NCBI GenBank assembly: GCA_032622095.1
Contig: CP136069.1
Span: 63,780,819 to 63,844,818 of the forward strand
Reading direction: 5' to 3'
From: Siphonodentalium dalli
Lineage: Eukaryota; Mollusca; Scaphopoda; Gadilida; Siphonodentaliidae
Length of the DNA: 64,000 nt
Under the pieces are notes generated by a model. That model saw only the letters and a list, made by a program, of their open reading frames with translations, made no database searches and had not been told where the DNA came from. Shown here one piece after another: positions 51,466-61,879 of the stretch. The position numbers were made by a program, and so were the translations under genes. Position 1 is the first letter of the stretch; each line of letters opens with the position of its first letter.

Positions 51466-52288
51466 TCCAAGTTTCCTTTGACTTGAACCAGCTTTTGATA
51501 TCGGTCTAGATGCTGGTTTACGTCAAAGATCCATTCCATTACTATCCTAAAGCATGTTTATATTAACCCTTCCATGACTGGAACTTCCTGACATTTTGCG
51601 AAAACCCTATGCTAATGCATTCTCTTATATATGGAAGTCTCCCATAGGGAGTCCTGTTTATATAAGAGAATACATTGGCCTAACGATATTTATCTTGACC
51701 TTGTGAGCCAATGCATTCTCTTATAAATGTGAGGCGATCCATATGGGACACTCGCAAATATAAGAGAATGCATTGGAACATGATTTTTAATGCTTCACAA
51801 GTGCTGCTCCTGTCATAAATGTTTATGCCAAGTTACCCACTCATTTTAAAATTACCTAAGCCAATGATAATATGTCGCTATATCCCAGTAACAGGTTTAT
51901 TCCATAGAAGATATCATATTTGTTCTAAGTAAACTATATACAAGTTGTCAAATCAAATGTGAATTTCAAAATTAAAAAAAAACCAAAACATTTACAACAT
52001 TGTCCAATTAATTAATAAGAACGTGAACTTGTCTTTTTCAAAAATAAACGTAATTACTTTTAGTTACACAGCATATCCTGTGTAATTTATCATAAAATCT
52101 ACATTGGATCATTGAGTGTAAAATATCATACTTTCATATAAATATGTTGGATAAAGTCGATGACAATTCATGCAAATTAAGTCCCGCCCGAGAGCCTGGT
52201 CACAAACCATAAGGGGTGAATGGAAAATTTCTTCCACGTCAACCGGCATCTAGACCAATATCACAAGTTGAAATAAACTTGGACTAGT
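51466..52288. repeat. Inverted pair of about 70 bp, 820 bp apart
   Basis: 51,466-51,535 (GTCCAAGTTTC, GATATCGGTCTAGATGCTGG) is the imperfect complement of 52,208-52,288 (CCGGCATCTAGACCAATATC, AAACTTGGAC). The TTAA element at 51,567 lies between them. It could be an old TIR pair; the interior is otherwise unassigned. Confidence 0.5.
51567..51818. mobile_element. CCCTTCCATGACTGG element with two core palindromes
   Basis: After TTAA (51,563-51,566): CCCTTCCATGACTGGAACTT, then two full hairpins ATTCTCTTATATATGGAAG... and ATTCTCTTATAAATGTGAG..., joined by CTAACGATATTTATCTTGAC. The right end GCTGCTCCTGTCATAAATG has lost the AAGGG tail. Confidence 0.82.
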
Positions 52289-52490
52289 TCAGCTTTGGAA
52301 ATTCTTTATCGACAAACAAAGATCTGGTTATGTAAATTTCGACATACCGGTATATCAGTGCATATATAGAGAAAAATTGTTCTTTCTTCACCCGATTACA
52401 ACCTGTAAACTGGATGATGTTGTACGAGTTCACACTCGTGATTGCCTGAGAGTTCAATGCCATTGTGCATTCACCGAAGTCATAAACATA

Positions 52491-52735
52491 CATTAATGTC
52501 CTAAATAATCGACTCCTTAACCACAGCAGGATTATGGGTAATTTTTCAGGATTTAGTCGGAAATAATTTTCAGTTAGTTTTTATGTTTCTTTTTCTTTTT
52601 TAGTTTTGGTTCTCTATATCGCCAAATTGGCAGACGACACAATGCATAATCGAGGTGCCCAATAGGTGCACATCACCATCTGCAAACTTAAATCTGTGTC
52701 TATAGGTCTCCCATAGCAGATGAGGTCATGAAGGA
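52491..52735. mobile_element. Half of the Tc1/mariner-like MITE (copy 7) joined to a hAT-like interior
   Basis: ATTAATGTCCTAAATAATCG to GATTTAGTCGGAAAT (52,491-52,565) is the left arm only. It then switches to the internal part of the AAGCCTTGAAATAG family (GGCAGACGACACAATGCATA, AATCGAGGTGCCCAATAGGT, TAGGTCTCCCATAGCAGATG). Neither family's terminal right end is present, so this is a recombined or deleted junction. Confidence 0.75.
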
Positions 52736-53024
52736 GAAATGACATCAAGTATATGTTTATCGTTGGCTAAAGTAAAATTGCGTTGAACTCTTGAGACAAC
52801 CCTGAACATGACGATGATATTCTCAGGTGTTGACAAATCATGTCCATGCATAAAGTCGTTCTGAGACAGTCAGTGTAAAATATACAGTTAAATATAAGTA
52901 ATAGTTTTATTTACATGCATCACAGTTAATGTCACGAACCTAATCTCCTCGTGGATTGTATGATGACCTTCGACCTGTGCAAGGTCATGAAGCCAGATAA
53001 TTATTCAGAAAATCCCATGAAATG

Positions 53025-53206
53025 CAGTAATGCCCTAAATAATCGACTCCTTAACCACAGCAGAATTATGGGTAATTTTTCAGGATTTAGTTGGAAATAT
53101 GGCTTGTTACCATTCAGCTTTCCGATGAATGGTAACAAGCCATATTTCTGAAAAATTACCCATAATTCTTCTGTGGTTAAGGAGTCGATTATTTAGGGCA
53201 TTACTG
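53025..53206. mobile_element. Palindromic Tc1/mariner-like MITE, copy 8
   Basis: CAGTAATGCCCTAAATAATC to GGGCATTACTG followed by TA. The right arm lacks the ACTAAATCC part. Confidence 0.87.
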
Positions 53207-53599
53207 TATGAGATAAAATCTTCTCCAAACCTCCAGGGTTCACACTGTCATCTGTCAAATTTGACAAATGGCAAAAATATCTCCTGTTTGGAAAATTTCT
53301 TTTTCATTTTTCTTTGCAATAGATATTAGTTTGATGTCAGTCAATGTTATATCATGCTATTGAAGCCAGGCGTGAATGGTAGCTTATACAAATCAGTGAA
53401 TGGAAAAACTCAGACTTGCTCACTTCAATGCGAGACATTTTGCCCCGATTTTTTAACAAATAATGCTGTAGATTCTCAGACGCTGTGACAATATTTGGCA
53501 AATTCCGGGAGAAGTGGCAAAAAAAATAAAAAATTCAGTGGATCAAAACATTTGCTAAAATAATTTTGAGACAGTGTAAACCCTGTTAACATGCATACA

Positions 53600-54060
53600 C
53601 CCAGGCATAAAAACATGGTGCCAGACATTTGCAGAATGAGGTCCCCAGAAGGTGAATTTAGTGACACTACCTTGCACATTGGGCTAGCATCACTAAATTC
53701 ACCTTCTGGGGACCTCCTTCTGCTCAGGCCTCATCTTCTCTGGAAAGTATCTTTATTATCAATTTAATAAGTTTTTTAGTTTCTTCAGAAAGTTTCTTTT
53801 TCGTTCTTAGTTTAGTTTTTCAAATCCCCATATTGGCAGACGGCACAATGCATAATCGAGGTGCCCAATGGGTACGAATCACCATCTTCACCATCTGGGA
53901 ATTTAAATCTGTGTATATGTCTCCCATAGCCGATGAGCCATGCCGAATGAGATCACCAGAGGAGTAGTTTGGTGACGTTAGCCCACTGTGTGGGGTAATG
54001 TCATTAAATTCGCCCTCTGGGGATCTCATTCTGCAAATGTCGGCACCATATTTTCAGGCT
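53600..54060. mobile_element. hAT-like MITE with internal segment, 461 bp
   Basis: Left AAACATGGTGCCAGACATTT followed by a complete terminal hairpin; then TCATCTTCTCTGGAAAGTAT, GGCAGACGGCACAATGCATA and GTGCCCAATGGGT; the right terminal hairpin ends TCGGCACCATATTTTCAGGC-T. TGCATACA lies just outside both ends (53,592 and 54,061), compatible with an 8 bp duplication. The next MITE starts within the right copy, so the last bases are ambiguous. Confidence 0.8.
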
Positions 54061-54066
54061 TGCATA

Positions 54067-54281
54067 CAGTAACGCTCTAAATAATCAACTCCTTAACCAC
54101 AGCAGGATTATGGGTAATTTTTCAGGATTTAATCAGAAATATGGCTTGTTGCTATTCATCGGAAAGCTCTCAGTGAGAGCTTTCCGATGAATGGCAACAA
54201 GCCATATTTCCGACTAAATCCTGAAAAATTACCCATAATTCTGCTGTGGTTAAGGAGAGTTGATTATTTAGAGCTTTACTG
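54067..54281. mobile_element. Palindromic Tc1/mariner-like MITE, copy 9
   Basis: CAGTAACGCTCTAAATAATC to GAGCTTTACTG, with TA on each side. Inserted at the edge of the preceding hAT-like MITE. The centre is GAAAGCTCTCAGTGAGAGCT. Confidence 0.88.
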
Positions 54282-54629
54282 TATAGCATATTTTACATTC
54301 TTAGTCTCAATTCATGTTTATGACAACAGTTCGTCACTATTCACGATCCAACAAACAAATTAAGATCTTTGTATTCTCAAGGTCAACATGCCAAGACAAG
54401 GTCATTGTCATCCATTCCATATTGCCGCTCTTTCCTCAATGTACAACTATGTGTTACTGGCAAGATTTTGATTGGATCAATCGAGGTCACTTGTCGTCAT
54501 CGCTGCAAACTCTGCAAAGACTTATAGAAATGTCCAAGTTCACACTGATCAAGGCATGATCCACACACTGATCTGCAGTCCACAGCGAATGACGAGAAAA
54601 TAAGCAGAGGTGAAGGTCACAACCTGAGG

Positions 54630-54899
54630 TCACACAGTATCCTGTTTAAGTAACGGCTCTTTTGGTGTGGACATTAGTTTTGGAGAGTTCGGCTCAAGTT
54701 CCAGACTGTCAGACATATCGAAGACGAAACTCTTCGGTTCTGGCGATCCCGGTGTGGGTGTGACATCGAACAATGTGTCGTCCTCGAGTTCTGGCCGGGA
54801 CTCAGCCTCATAGCCACTGTCTCCATTATGTTCACTAGAACTGTTTGTGAGAGCAACAACACTGGATGCCTTCTCTGGACTATTCTCTTCTTGAAGTTT
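54630..54899 (-). CDS. Last coding exon of the - strand gene
   Basis: On the - strand a pyrimidine tract and TTTTCCAG precede KLQEENSPEKASSVVALTNS, and the frame stays open for 89 codons to TGA. DSGYEAES resembles the DSG-x(n)-S phosphodegron read by beta-TrCP. The final residues QDTV fit a class III PDZ ligand (D-x-V). Both are short-motif inferences. Another - strand frame is also open for 62 codons, but the KLQEEN frame spans the whole exon and fits the splice site. Confidence 0.75.
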   Translation of the reverse strand, partial: KLQEENSPEKASSVVALTNSSSEHNGDSGYEAESRPELEDDTLFDVTPTPGSPEPKSFVFDMSDSLELEPNSPKLMSTPKEPLLKQDTV

Positions 54900-57800
54900 C
54901 TGGAAAATTAAAAAAAAAGAGTTCAGATTTCATAAATTTGAGATACATGCAAGGCTGCAAATAGTGTGTCTGTCATTTGCAGAATGATGTCCCCAGAGGG
55001 TGAATTTATTGATGCTATCCCGCACAGTGGGCTAGCATCACCAAATTCACAATCAGGAGACCTCATTCTGCTTAGGCCTCAACTGCTATGGGAGACCTGG
55101 GATCAGATTGAAGTTCCCCAGTTGAAGTTGATGATGATCACCCATTAGTAATCTTGATTATGCATTTTATCTTCTGCAAGTTAGGGGATATAAACTGAAG
55201 AGAAGGGGGAAAAGTAACGAAAAACATTGTTAATTTGAGACTATAAATACTTCCCAGAACATTAGGCCTAAGCAGAATGAGGTCACCAGAGGGTGAATTT
55301 GGTAATGCTAGCCCGCTGTGCAGGATAGCGTCACTAGATTCACCTTCTGGGGACCTCACTCTGCACATTACAGTCACACTATTTGCAGACTTGGATACTC
55401 ATATCCATTGGTAAAGAAGGAGTGTAAAGAGTCAAGTTGATTTTGTAAACATAGTGTTAATAATATGAGGAGGTTGCATCTCAGATTTTGGCATATACAT
55501 GTACCTCCACAGTACCAAATTGAAACACGGGCAGGACGGAACCCAAATTTAAGCATTTCATGACGTGAGATGCGCTGGTGCAGCATTAAATATTCTGTGC
55601 CAGTACGTTCTCTTATATAGGCAAGTCTCCCATAGGGAGCATCGTATATATAAGAGAATGCACTGGCTTACAAGATCAAAGTAAATATTGATAGGCCAAT
55701 TATATTCTCGTATATATGCGAGGCTCCCTATGGAATACTTGCATATATAAAAGAATGCATAGGCACATGGTTTTCGTTCCAGCTATGGAATGGTTAATAC
55801 CGGTAATATTAGGAGGTTGGACCTCGGGCGCTGCCATGCCCACACAGTACCAAATTGAAACATGGGCAGGACAGAACCCAAATTTAAAATAAATCAAGAA
55901 TAAATAATTCTAACAAAGGGCATCGCCAGGGTGTGGCAAAATATGTGCCGTGGTTTGTCCAAGATGTAGACATGAACAAAGGTCCATCTGATGTCAGGGT
56001 GCAAAGACAGAGCTCAATATCAAATTCAGCATTCAGTTACGACTTTCTAAAGTTATCATCCAGAAACGAAAATTGAGTGCAAATTCCAACAAACAGGGCT
56101 GTAACTCTGGTAAAAATTGGTATGCGGAACCCACATTAGAACATGACCTGTATTTTGTGCTGTAGACCCACATACCAAATTTCGATCTGTTCAGACTTGC
56201 TAAATTTATCATCCCCCCCGAAAAAAGCGAATGGCACGACCAACGATATGGTACGTGTTAGGACTTTATGGTTTACATGCTAAGGTAAGTCCATATAAAT
56301 CATGGTGGGGAATCACGTGGTTTCAAGTTGATGAGTATCACGCATTCAAAATGGCCGAGGCGACCAGAAACGAGGAAAAGGGTAACAAATTATGATAATG
56401 ATATATTACATAGCATTTTGGCAGCTGCGAGCATATGATTATGCTATACTATTTTTCAAACAAGCTGATATCTCATTTTTGTCCAAACTCACAGCTATTT
56501 GCTCTAACAATCTGACCAAAGTTGTCAGTTACACAATTAATTCTCCTACATGTGACAGATGTATGGACTTGTGTATTCCACGAACCTCTGATTGCCAACT
56601 TTGATCAGAATGTTATAGAAATCTACTGAGTATTTCCGAACAAATAAGGTATCAACTGGTATTAAAAATAAACTAGCATGTACTCGTAACAGTCAAAATT
56701 CTATGTTTTGTGTCAGTTCCTGATATATTATGTTTTTGTGCGTTTTCACATTTTGAATGCGTGGTACTCACCAACCTTGAAACGACGTGATTCCCATCGT
56801 GATAAATGAGGCATCAATTTATCACCAACATGTTTAAGTGCTAGTTTGAATATTTATATTAGCATACCACATATACAACAGATATTATCTCTATGTTTAT
56901 TAGTAATTTAATATGTATATAGCTATGTGTTATGTAACTCTTCATTATTGGAGGAAAAAAAGATTATATGTAAATATATGATTAGGAAAGTCCAGAGTTA
57001 ATGAACTTAAGCCCTCCATCAGGTTGTCCAGTGTGCAAGAGAAAGTATAGACATAGACTTTGTCCAAATTTTGGTGGTTTTTAGAAAGTTGTGTTTGAAT
57101 GACCACAAACAACAGTTAATATGACATTGCACACAATGGCTTAAGCTCATAAACCCAAATAGCCCCTAAGCCTTATATATACCAACATTCAAAGCCCATA
57201 AACCCCTTAAGGATGGTGCAGACGGACAGACGGACGCCCCGATGAACGGAACAACATAAAAAACGGGCGTATACAAAGGGACAACACTTCATTGAAACAT
57301 TGAAAGCCATTGTGATGGTAAATATCCTTACCAAAGTTCATTGAGATCCGATGAACCAAGGCTGAGTTATCTGCACGGACAAAAAGATTTCCAAATAAAC
57401 AAAGAAGGAGAACTCTAGAACGCTAATGTGAACAATGTCATAGGCCCCTAATCTGAAAGAAGTAATGATGGTGAACCTCCATACCAAATGAGATATACAT
57501 GAACATGTATGCCCGGATGGACAGAAAATCACCAGATGAAGAAAGAAGGATAACTCTAGAACGGAAAACATGAATGACATTTAATAGGTGCTCTTTTGAA
57601 AGTCCTTCGTTTTTTAGGTCCATCAACAGCGCTTGCCTCACGATCGTGGTTCAGTGCATGTGCTAGTACAGTAAATAATCGACTCCTTAACCAGCGCATA
57701 ATTAGGGGTAATTTTTCAGGATTTAGTCGGAAATATGGCTTGTTGCCATTCATCAGAAAGCTCTCACTGAGAGCTTTCCGATGAAAGGCAACAAGCCATA

Positions 57801-60800
57801 TTTCCGACTAAATCCTGAAAAATGACCCATAATTCTGCTGTGCTTAAGGAATCAATTATGTAGGGCATTACTGTATGCTGTGTCTCAGACAAATCATGCA
57901 TTCATTGTAATCGAAACAAACAATAAAATTGAAAGAGACGTTTGTCAAAACAATCTCCTTGCGAGCACATGCATGTGTAACGTGATGAAATGGAGGCATC
58001 CTTGGATATATTTTTGTATGCCAATGTTGTGTTTTCTATTAATAGCTAGCTGGGTGTTACGACGTAATTGCGTGAGTAAAATCATTTATAAAAAATGTCG
58101 GTCCACAGTGACACATACTCAAGAGTGCATGGATGCAAATATAAATTGGTCCATTTTACCCTTCCATGACTGGAATTTCCTAAAATTTTGCAAAAACCCA
58201 GTGCCAATGCAGAGAATACATTGGCCTAACAATATTTACCATGACATTGTAAGCCAGTGCATTCTCTTATATAATATGCAAGGCTCCTTTTGAGAGACTC
58301 GCATATATAAGAGAATGCACTGGCATAGGATCTATAATGCTGCACCAGCGCAGCTCCTTTCGTGATAGTGTTAAATACTAAACAAAGTAGGCTAATTATT
58401 TTATTATAAACTCAATGCTTTAACCCTTTCATGATGGGAGTTGTGCTAGTGCAGCATTAAAGATCCTGTGCCAGTGCATTCTCTTATATATGCGAGTCTC
58501 ACATATATAAGAAAATGCACTGGCTTACAAAGTCAAGGTAAATATTGTTATTCCACTGTATTTTCTTATATATGCGAAGCTCCCTTTGGGAGACTCGCAT
58601 ATATAAGAGAATGCATTGACGCAGAGTTTTCGCAAAATTTCAGGAAGCTCAAGAAATGGAAGGGTTAAAGATGGTCTCGATCTTCCCAGTAAGTTTAATA
58701 TATATTCCAAGGTAGAGAATACTAGATTAAGATGGAGAACTCTATCTTGTTACCACCTCAATCATGGAAAATTGAAGATCAGCTAAGAGATGTAACACAA
58801 ATTACATTAGAAATGAACCACTTTATTTTGCCTTTATGGACAAATAATATACCCCATCTTCAGTTTTTTCTGTATTTTATTCACAACATAGCTATTTAAA
58901 GTCTTTAAAAATTTATGCTGTTGTAATTGCGAATCGGAAGAGATAGAACATCTTTAATTGTTAACAGTCATTTCAAGATGGAATTTCATGTCTCAAACAT
59001 GTTGTTTCATAACTAGTATTTAATAGACTTGCAGTTAGAAAACTAAGTCCACAAAAAACATTATTTGGTTTATTTTTAGTTGGACAAACATAGCATTGAT
59101 AAAATAAATTAGTAATGTTGCCTACATAGCATGCTCAATATAGAATCTACATAATGATAACATTCTATCTACTCCATGCAAGACTATATAGGGATCTACA
59201 GTAAATACTCTAAAGCAACATTTCATGATTCTATGCACATATATCTTATGTAAGTAATATATAGATAATCAAAGATATTTTCAGCTGATCTTTTAATGTA
59301 ACTTATCTCTTCCATGACTGGAGCTTGCAGAAATTTAGGAAAAAATTCTGTGCCAATGCATTCTCTTATATATACAAGTCTCCCATAGGGAGCCTCACAT
59401 ATATAAGAGAATACATTGACCTAACAGTATTTACCCTGAACTTGTAAGGCAGTGCATTATCTTATATATGCGAGGCTTCCTATGGGAGACTCGCAAATGT
59501 AAGATAATGCTTGGCACAGGATCTTTAATGCTGCACCAGCGCAGCTCCCATCATGAAATGGCTAGTATACATGCTGAAGTGGGTCCGTACTCAGTAGGAA
59601 CATATATAGCACAGTCACATTTTATGACCATTAAGGACGTATAGCAGCCAAGAGGTTAACAGAAGGTATATGATGGCTATCACCACAACTATGTTCTGGA
59701 TTCATTTTATTGGAGTTTACCATCCTTTCAGCCACTAGGACATACTTAGGGTCCTGTGAATTGGAGATTTTGATCGAATCGAATTCAGGAAATCGAATCG
59801 AATATTGAACCGAATATCGATTCGAATCATATCTGTATGTTGTATTCTCAATTGGGAATGTTTTTTCAACGATTAGACGATTTGTGAAACGTTCCATGAA
59901 CTACATGCACGAAGTTCCATCATAACTTATGTGACGATGAACCGTCATTTGCATTGCAATACTATTAACTTCAATTGATAATTGATTAAAACATTCATGC
60001 GGCCATCACGACGATTAATATATAACCACTAAACGGATTATTGGAACTAAAATCACACAAAATTTGTACAGATTGCATGTGCATGCAAAATTGCAAATCA
60101 ACTTTCGGAATCACCCGTTGTTATAAACTTGAAGATGCAACAACAGTCACAGTGTAGCCTGTTTATGTAGTGCTGGATGCTTCTTGGACAGATGATTCCA
60201 TAGGTGGGTCATTGTCCCAGATGCTTGCGATTTATACACCATGTTGCATTCATCACATGTGTAAGCCTGCAGCTTTATCATGTTTAAAATAAACATGAAT
60301 AACGGATGACGTTTTGTCATGTGTCAAAGAACGCTCCGAAATTGAAAGTAAACTTGAAAAGAAAACACTGCCAAAATGCAGTTTTCGATGCCCGGAACAC
60401 GTGTTGTTTAAATTCTGAGGTATATTACATAACGCGGAATCTGAGACGGATAGACCGCGGATAACGCTAGCGGTTGATCAGTCTCATAGCTATTATAATT
60501 TACGCGCATCGTCGGTCCATCGGCGATCTCCGAGCTTTTGGCTACCATGTTCAAAGATAGAAATCAGACGTATTTAGTTGTCCTATAGTGGTTAATTGCT
60601 GTCTATACTTACATTTAATATATATAATTGCGATGTACAATGAGAATTATAAGGTACATCATTTCTGTAATTAAATGGCACAAAACAGCTAAGATCGACA
60701 TGTGTACCTGCCAGTAAACAGCCTACTTTTCCATCAGTGTATATTCAAAATTTCGAGTTGACTTTCGAATCGAATCTAGAATATTCGCAGGACCCTAGAC

Positions 60801-61874
60801 ATACCGTATTAACATTTACAGTAATGCCCTAAATAATCGACTCCTTAACCACAGCAGAATTATTGGTAATTTTTCAGGATTTAGTCGGAAATATGGCTTG
60901 TTGCCATTCATCGGAAAGCTCTCAGTGGCAACAAGCCATATTTCCGACTAAATCCTGAAAAGTTATCCATAATTCTGCTGTGGTTAAGGAGTTGATTACT
61001 TAGGGCATTACTGTACAATTATTTTCTCTCATCAGGCACCTGAGTGCAATGAGAACCAATGCTCACAATTTAGCCATAGAAAAGGACATAAACATAAACG
61101 CCCAAAACCAACATTATCTCAAAACACTTACGCTCTCTGTCTTCAATTAGTTATGACAGACACCATTGATTTATGGTTTGTTTCAATAAATCTTATCTTA
61201 TCTTATGGTAGGACGATAGCTGTATGAAAAGCATAAAACATTCTTATCATGTACCTGTAAATGCATTGAGTAATGTATGAGGTCTGTATGAGTTGTATAT
61301 GATGGGAAGGGGACTGTCGTTACCTGTTAATGCATTGACTAATAAACGAGGATCTGTTTGTGATGTACAACATGAAACAACATGATTCAAATCACAATAA
61401 AATATAACAAGAATAACAAGTCACTGCAAAAAAGATAAAATCTATTTTAATAGAGAACTAACAAAAGATGAACAGTCGTAGAAGTTTACACTTCAATCGT
61501 AAAGATGAAAAGAGAGACATTTCCAGCACGGAAGTTCCACAACAAAGGGGAAAGGTTAGTGCAGATATAATTAACGTGAAGTGACTATGACTCAATTTTT
61601 TTGAAATGTGTACCTTTGAAATATTTATTAGATTGTGACAATCTGTATTATATTAACACATAACAGGTCACTAAGAGTCAGTGCGACTCGTTCCTGAATA
61701 AAGATGACAATGATGATGATGTATAACGTTTCAGCTCGTTACCTGTAAATGCATTGAGTAATCTACGAGTTCTTCACACTCCTCTCCTTCGTCGATGAAC
61801 CTCCGATTAGTTAATACGAGCTCGGGGTGGAATATACTGTTATATCCTCGCTGATCGAGTAAATCATGACGCAT
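54630..61874 (-). CDS. Unrecognised gene, last two exons, - strand
   Basis: Exon 61,743-61,874 (44 codons) joins in phase 0 to the last exon 54,630-54,899 (89 codons and stop) over a 6,843-base intron. The visible 133 residues start with DQRGYNSIFHPELVLTNRRF, then IDEGEECEELVDYSMHLQ, and end in an acidic, Ser/Pro-rich tail with DSGYEAESRPELEDD and TPTPGSPEPKSF. The tail looks disordered and phosphorylatable. No membrane segment is seen. The upstream part is not identified; whether the ATG opening the first visible exon is the start is open, since CAG stands directly before it and makes an acceptor more likely. I do not recognise the family. The intron is packed with MITEs and a hAT element. 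Confidence 0.7.
54951..55397. mobile_element. hAT-like MITE with internal segment, 447 bp
   Basis: Left CAAGGCTGCAAATAGTGTGT, right CACACTATTTGCAGACTTG. It has terminal hairpins on both sides and the interior segment TTGAAGTTGATGATGATCAC, CTTCTGCAAGTTAGGGG, TAATTTGAGACTATAAA. It lies in the - strand gene's intron, 51 bases from the acceptor of the last exon. Confidence 0.8.
55554..55796. mobile_element. Element with two core palindromes, diverged ends
   Basis: GGTGCAGCATTAAATATTCTGTGCCAGT precedes core one (55,600-55,665), joined by GCTTACAAGATCAAAGTAAA to core two (55,692-55,762), then GCTATGGAATGGTTAA. The same joint occurs at 58,525-58,545. The termini are related to the CCCTTCCATGACTGG type but reversed and eroded. 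The flanks ACAGTACCAAATTGAAACAY (55,507 and 55,843) with GGGCAGGACRGAACCCAAAT occur on both sides, a direct repeat of about 60 bases. Confidence 0.7.
55800..57600. repeat. Intron sequence with two dispersed repeats
   Basis: 56,030-56,210 matches 37,920-38,110 (GTTATCATCCAGAAAC, AACTCTGGTAAAAAT). 57,300-57,590 contains two diverged units of about 165 bases with GATGGT.AA..TCC, TACCAAA, GACAGAAAA or GACAAAAAG, and AACTCTAGAACG. Also GAATCACGTGGTTTCAAG/CTTGAAACGACGTGATTCCC (56,310 and 56,775) is an inverted pair. No exon was found. Confidence 0.5.
57669..57873. mobile_element. Palindromic Tc1/mariner-like MITE, copy 10
   Basis: CAGTAAATAATCGACTCCTT (the ATGCCCT part deleted) to AGGGCATTACTG with TA flanks. 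The centre is GAAAGCTCTCACTGAGAGCT. Confidence 0.88.
58156..58374. mobile_element. CCCTTCCATGACTGG element with core palindrome
   Basis: ACCCTTCCATGACTGGAATT at the left; the first core is reduced to GTGCCAATGC..AGAGAATACATTGG, the second is full (58,258-58,322), then GGATCTATAATGCTGCACCA and GCGCAGCTCCTTTCGTGATA. Adjacent to the next member. Confidence 0.8.
58424..58664. mobile_element. CCCTTTCATGATGGG element, TTAA on both sides, two cores
   Basis: TTAA (58,420-58,423), CCCTTTCATGATGGGAGTTG; core one is shortened (58,477-58,525), core two is full (58,555-58,618); then TTTTCGCAAAATTTCAGGAA and GCTC..GAAATGGAAGGG, TTAA (58,665-58,668). It lies in the reverse orientation to the neighbour at 58,156. 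The best-defined target duplication of this subgroup. Confidence 0.85.
58670..59300. other. Unassigned intron sequence
   Basis: AT-rich, no repeat family or exon recognised. Confidence 0.3.
59308..59564. mobile_element. CTCTTCCATGACTGG element with two core palindromes
   Basis: CTCTTCCATGACTGGAGCTT at the left and AGCTCCCATCATGAAATGGC at the right. Two full hairpins of the ATTCTCTTATATAT type are joined by CTAACAGTATTTACC, the same order as at 51,567. Confidence 0.82.
59747..60797. mobile_element. hAT-type transposon remnant, 1,051 bp
   Basis: Termini TAGGGTCCTGTGAAT and ATTCGCAGGACCCTA are a TIR with one mismatch. They are flanked by GACATACT (59,739-59,746) and GACATACC (60,798-60,805), a near-perfect 8 bp duplication, as hAT elements make. 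Subterminal GAATCGAATCGAAT words occur at both ends (about 59,775-59,825 and 60,765-60,775). The interior keeps a BED-finger remnant on the - strand but no DDE catalytic domain, so the copy is an internally deleted derivative. Confidence 0.88.
60147..60281 (-). pseudogene. BED zinc finger remnant of a hAT transposase
   Basis: 44 codons from ATG: YTCDECNMVYKSQASGTMTH then LWNHLSKKHPAL. The pattern C-x2-C, then T-x-H-L-x-N-H-L-x-x-K-H, is the BED finger that binds DNA at the N-terminus of hAT transposases. The frame stops after LHKQATL. Only this N-terminal domain survives inside the hAT termini. Confidence 0.8.
60819..61013. mobile_element. Palindromic Tc1/mariner-like MITE, copy 11
   Basis: CAGTAATGCCCTAAATAATC to AGGGCATTACTG with TA flanks; the right arm lacks the GAAAGCTCTC complement. 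Fourteen bases beyond the hAT target duplication. Confidence 0.88.
61250..61370 (-). pseudogene. Two decayed copies of the end of exon 61,743-61,874
   Basis: The real exon ends ACTCAATGCATTTACAG-GTAAC. On the - strand, CATTACTCAATGCATTTACA-G followed by GTAC ends at 61,257, and TTAGTCAATGCATTAACAG followed by GTAAC ends at 61,323. The first keeps an open Y-S-M-H-L-Q reading, the second has stops. About 66 bases separate the two. These look like partial tandem duplications of the exon's donor junction, left inside the intron. Confidence 0.6.
61743..61874 (-). CDS. Penultimate coding exon of the - strand gene
   Basis: Acceptor TTGCTTGTTGCAG, 44 codons MRHDLLDQRGYNSIFHPELV, LTNRRFIDEGEECEELVDYS, MHLQ, donor GTAACG. 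Open only in this frame, with unbiased-to-good codons and no relation to any repeat family. The downstream exon fits without a frame change. Confidence 0.75.
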
Positions 61875-61879
61875 CTGCA

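Noticed and set aside
54674-54862. 62-codon - strand ORF
   Set aside because: Wrong frame of the last exon of the - strand gene; the KLQEEN frame covers the whole exon and ends on a stop.
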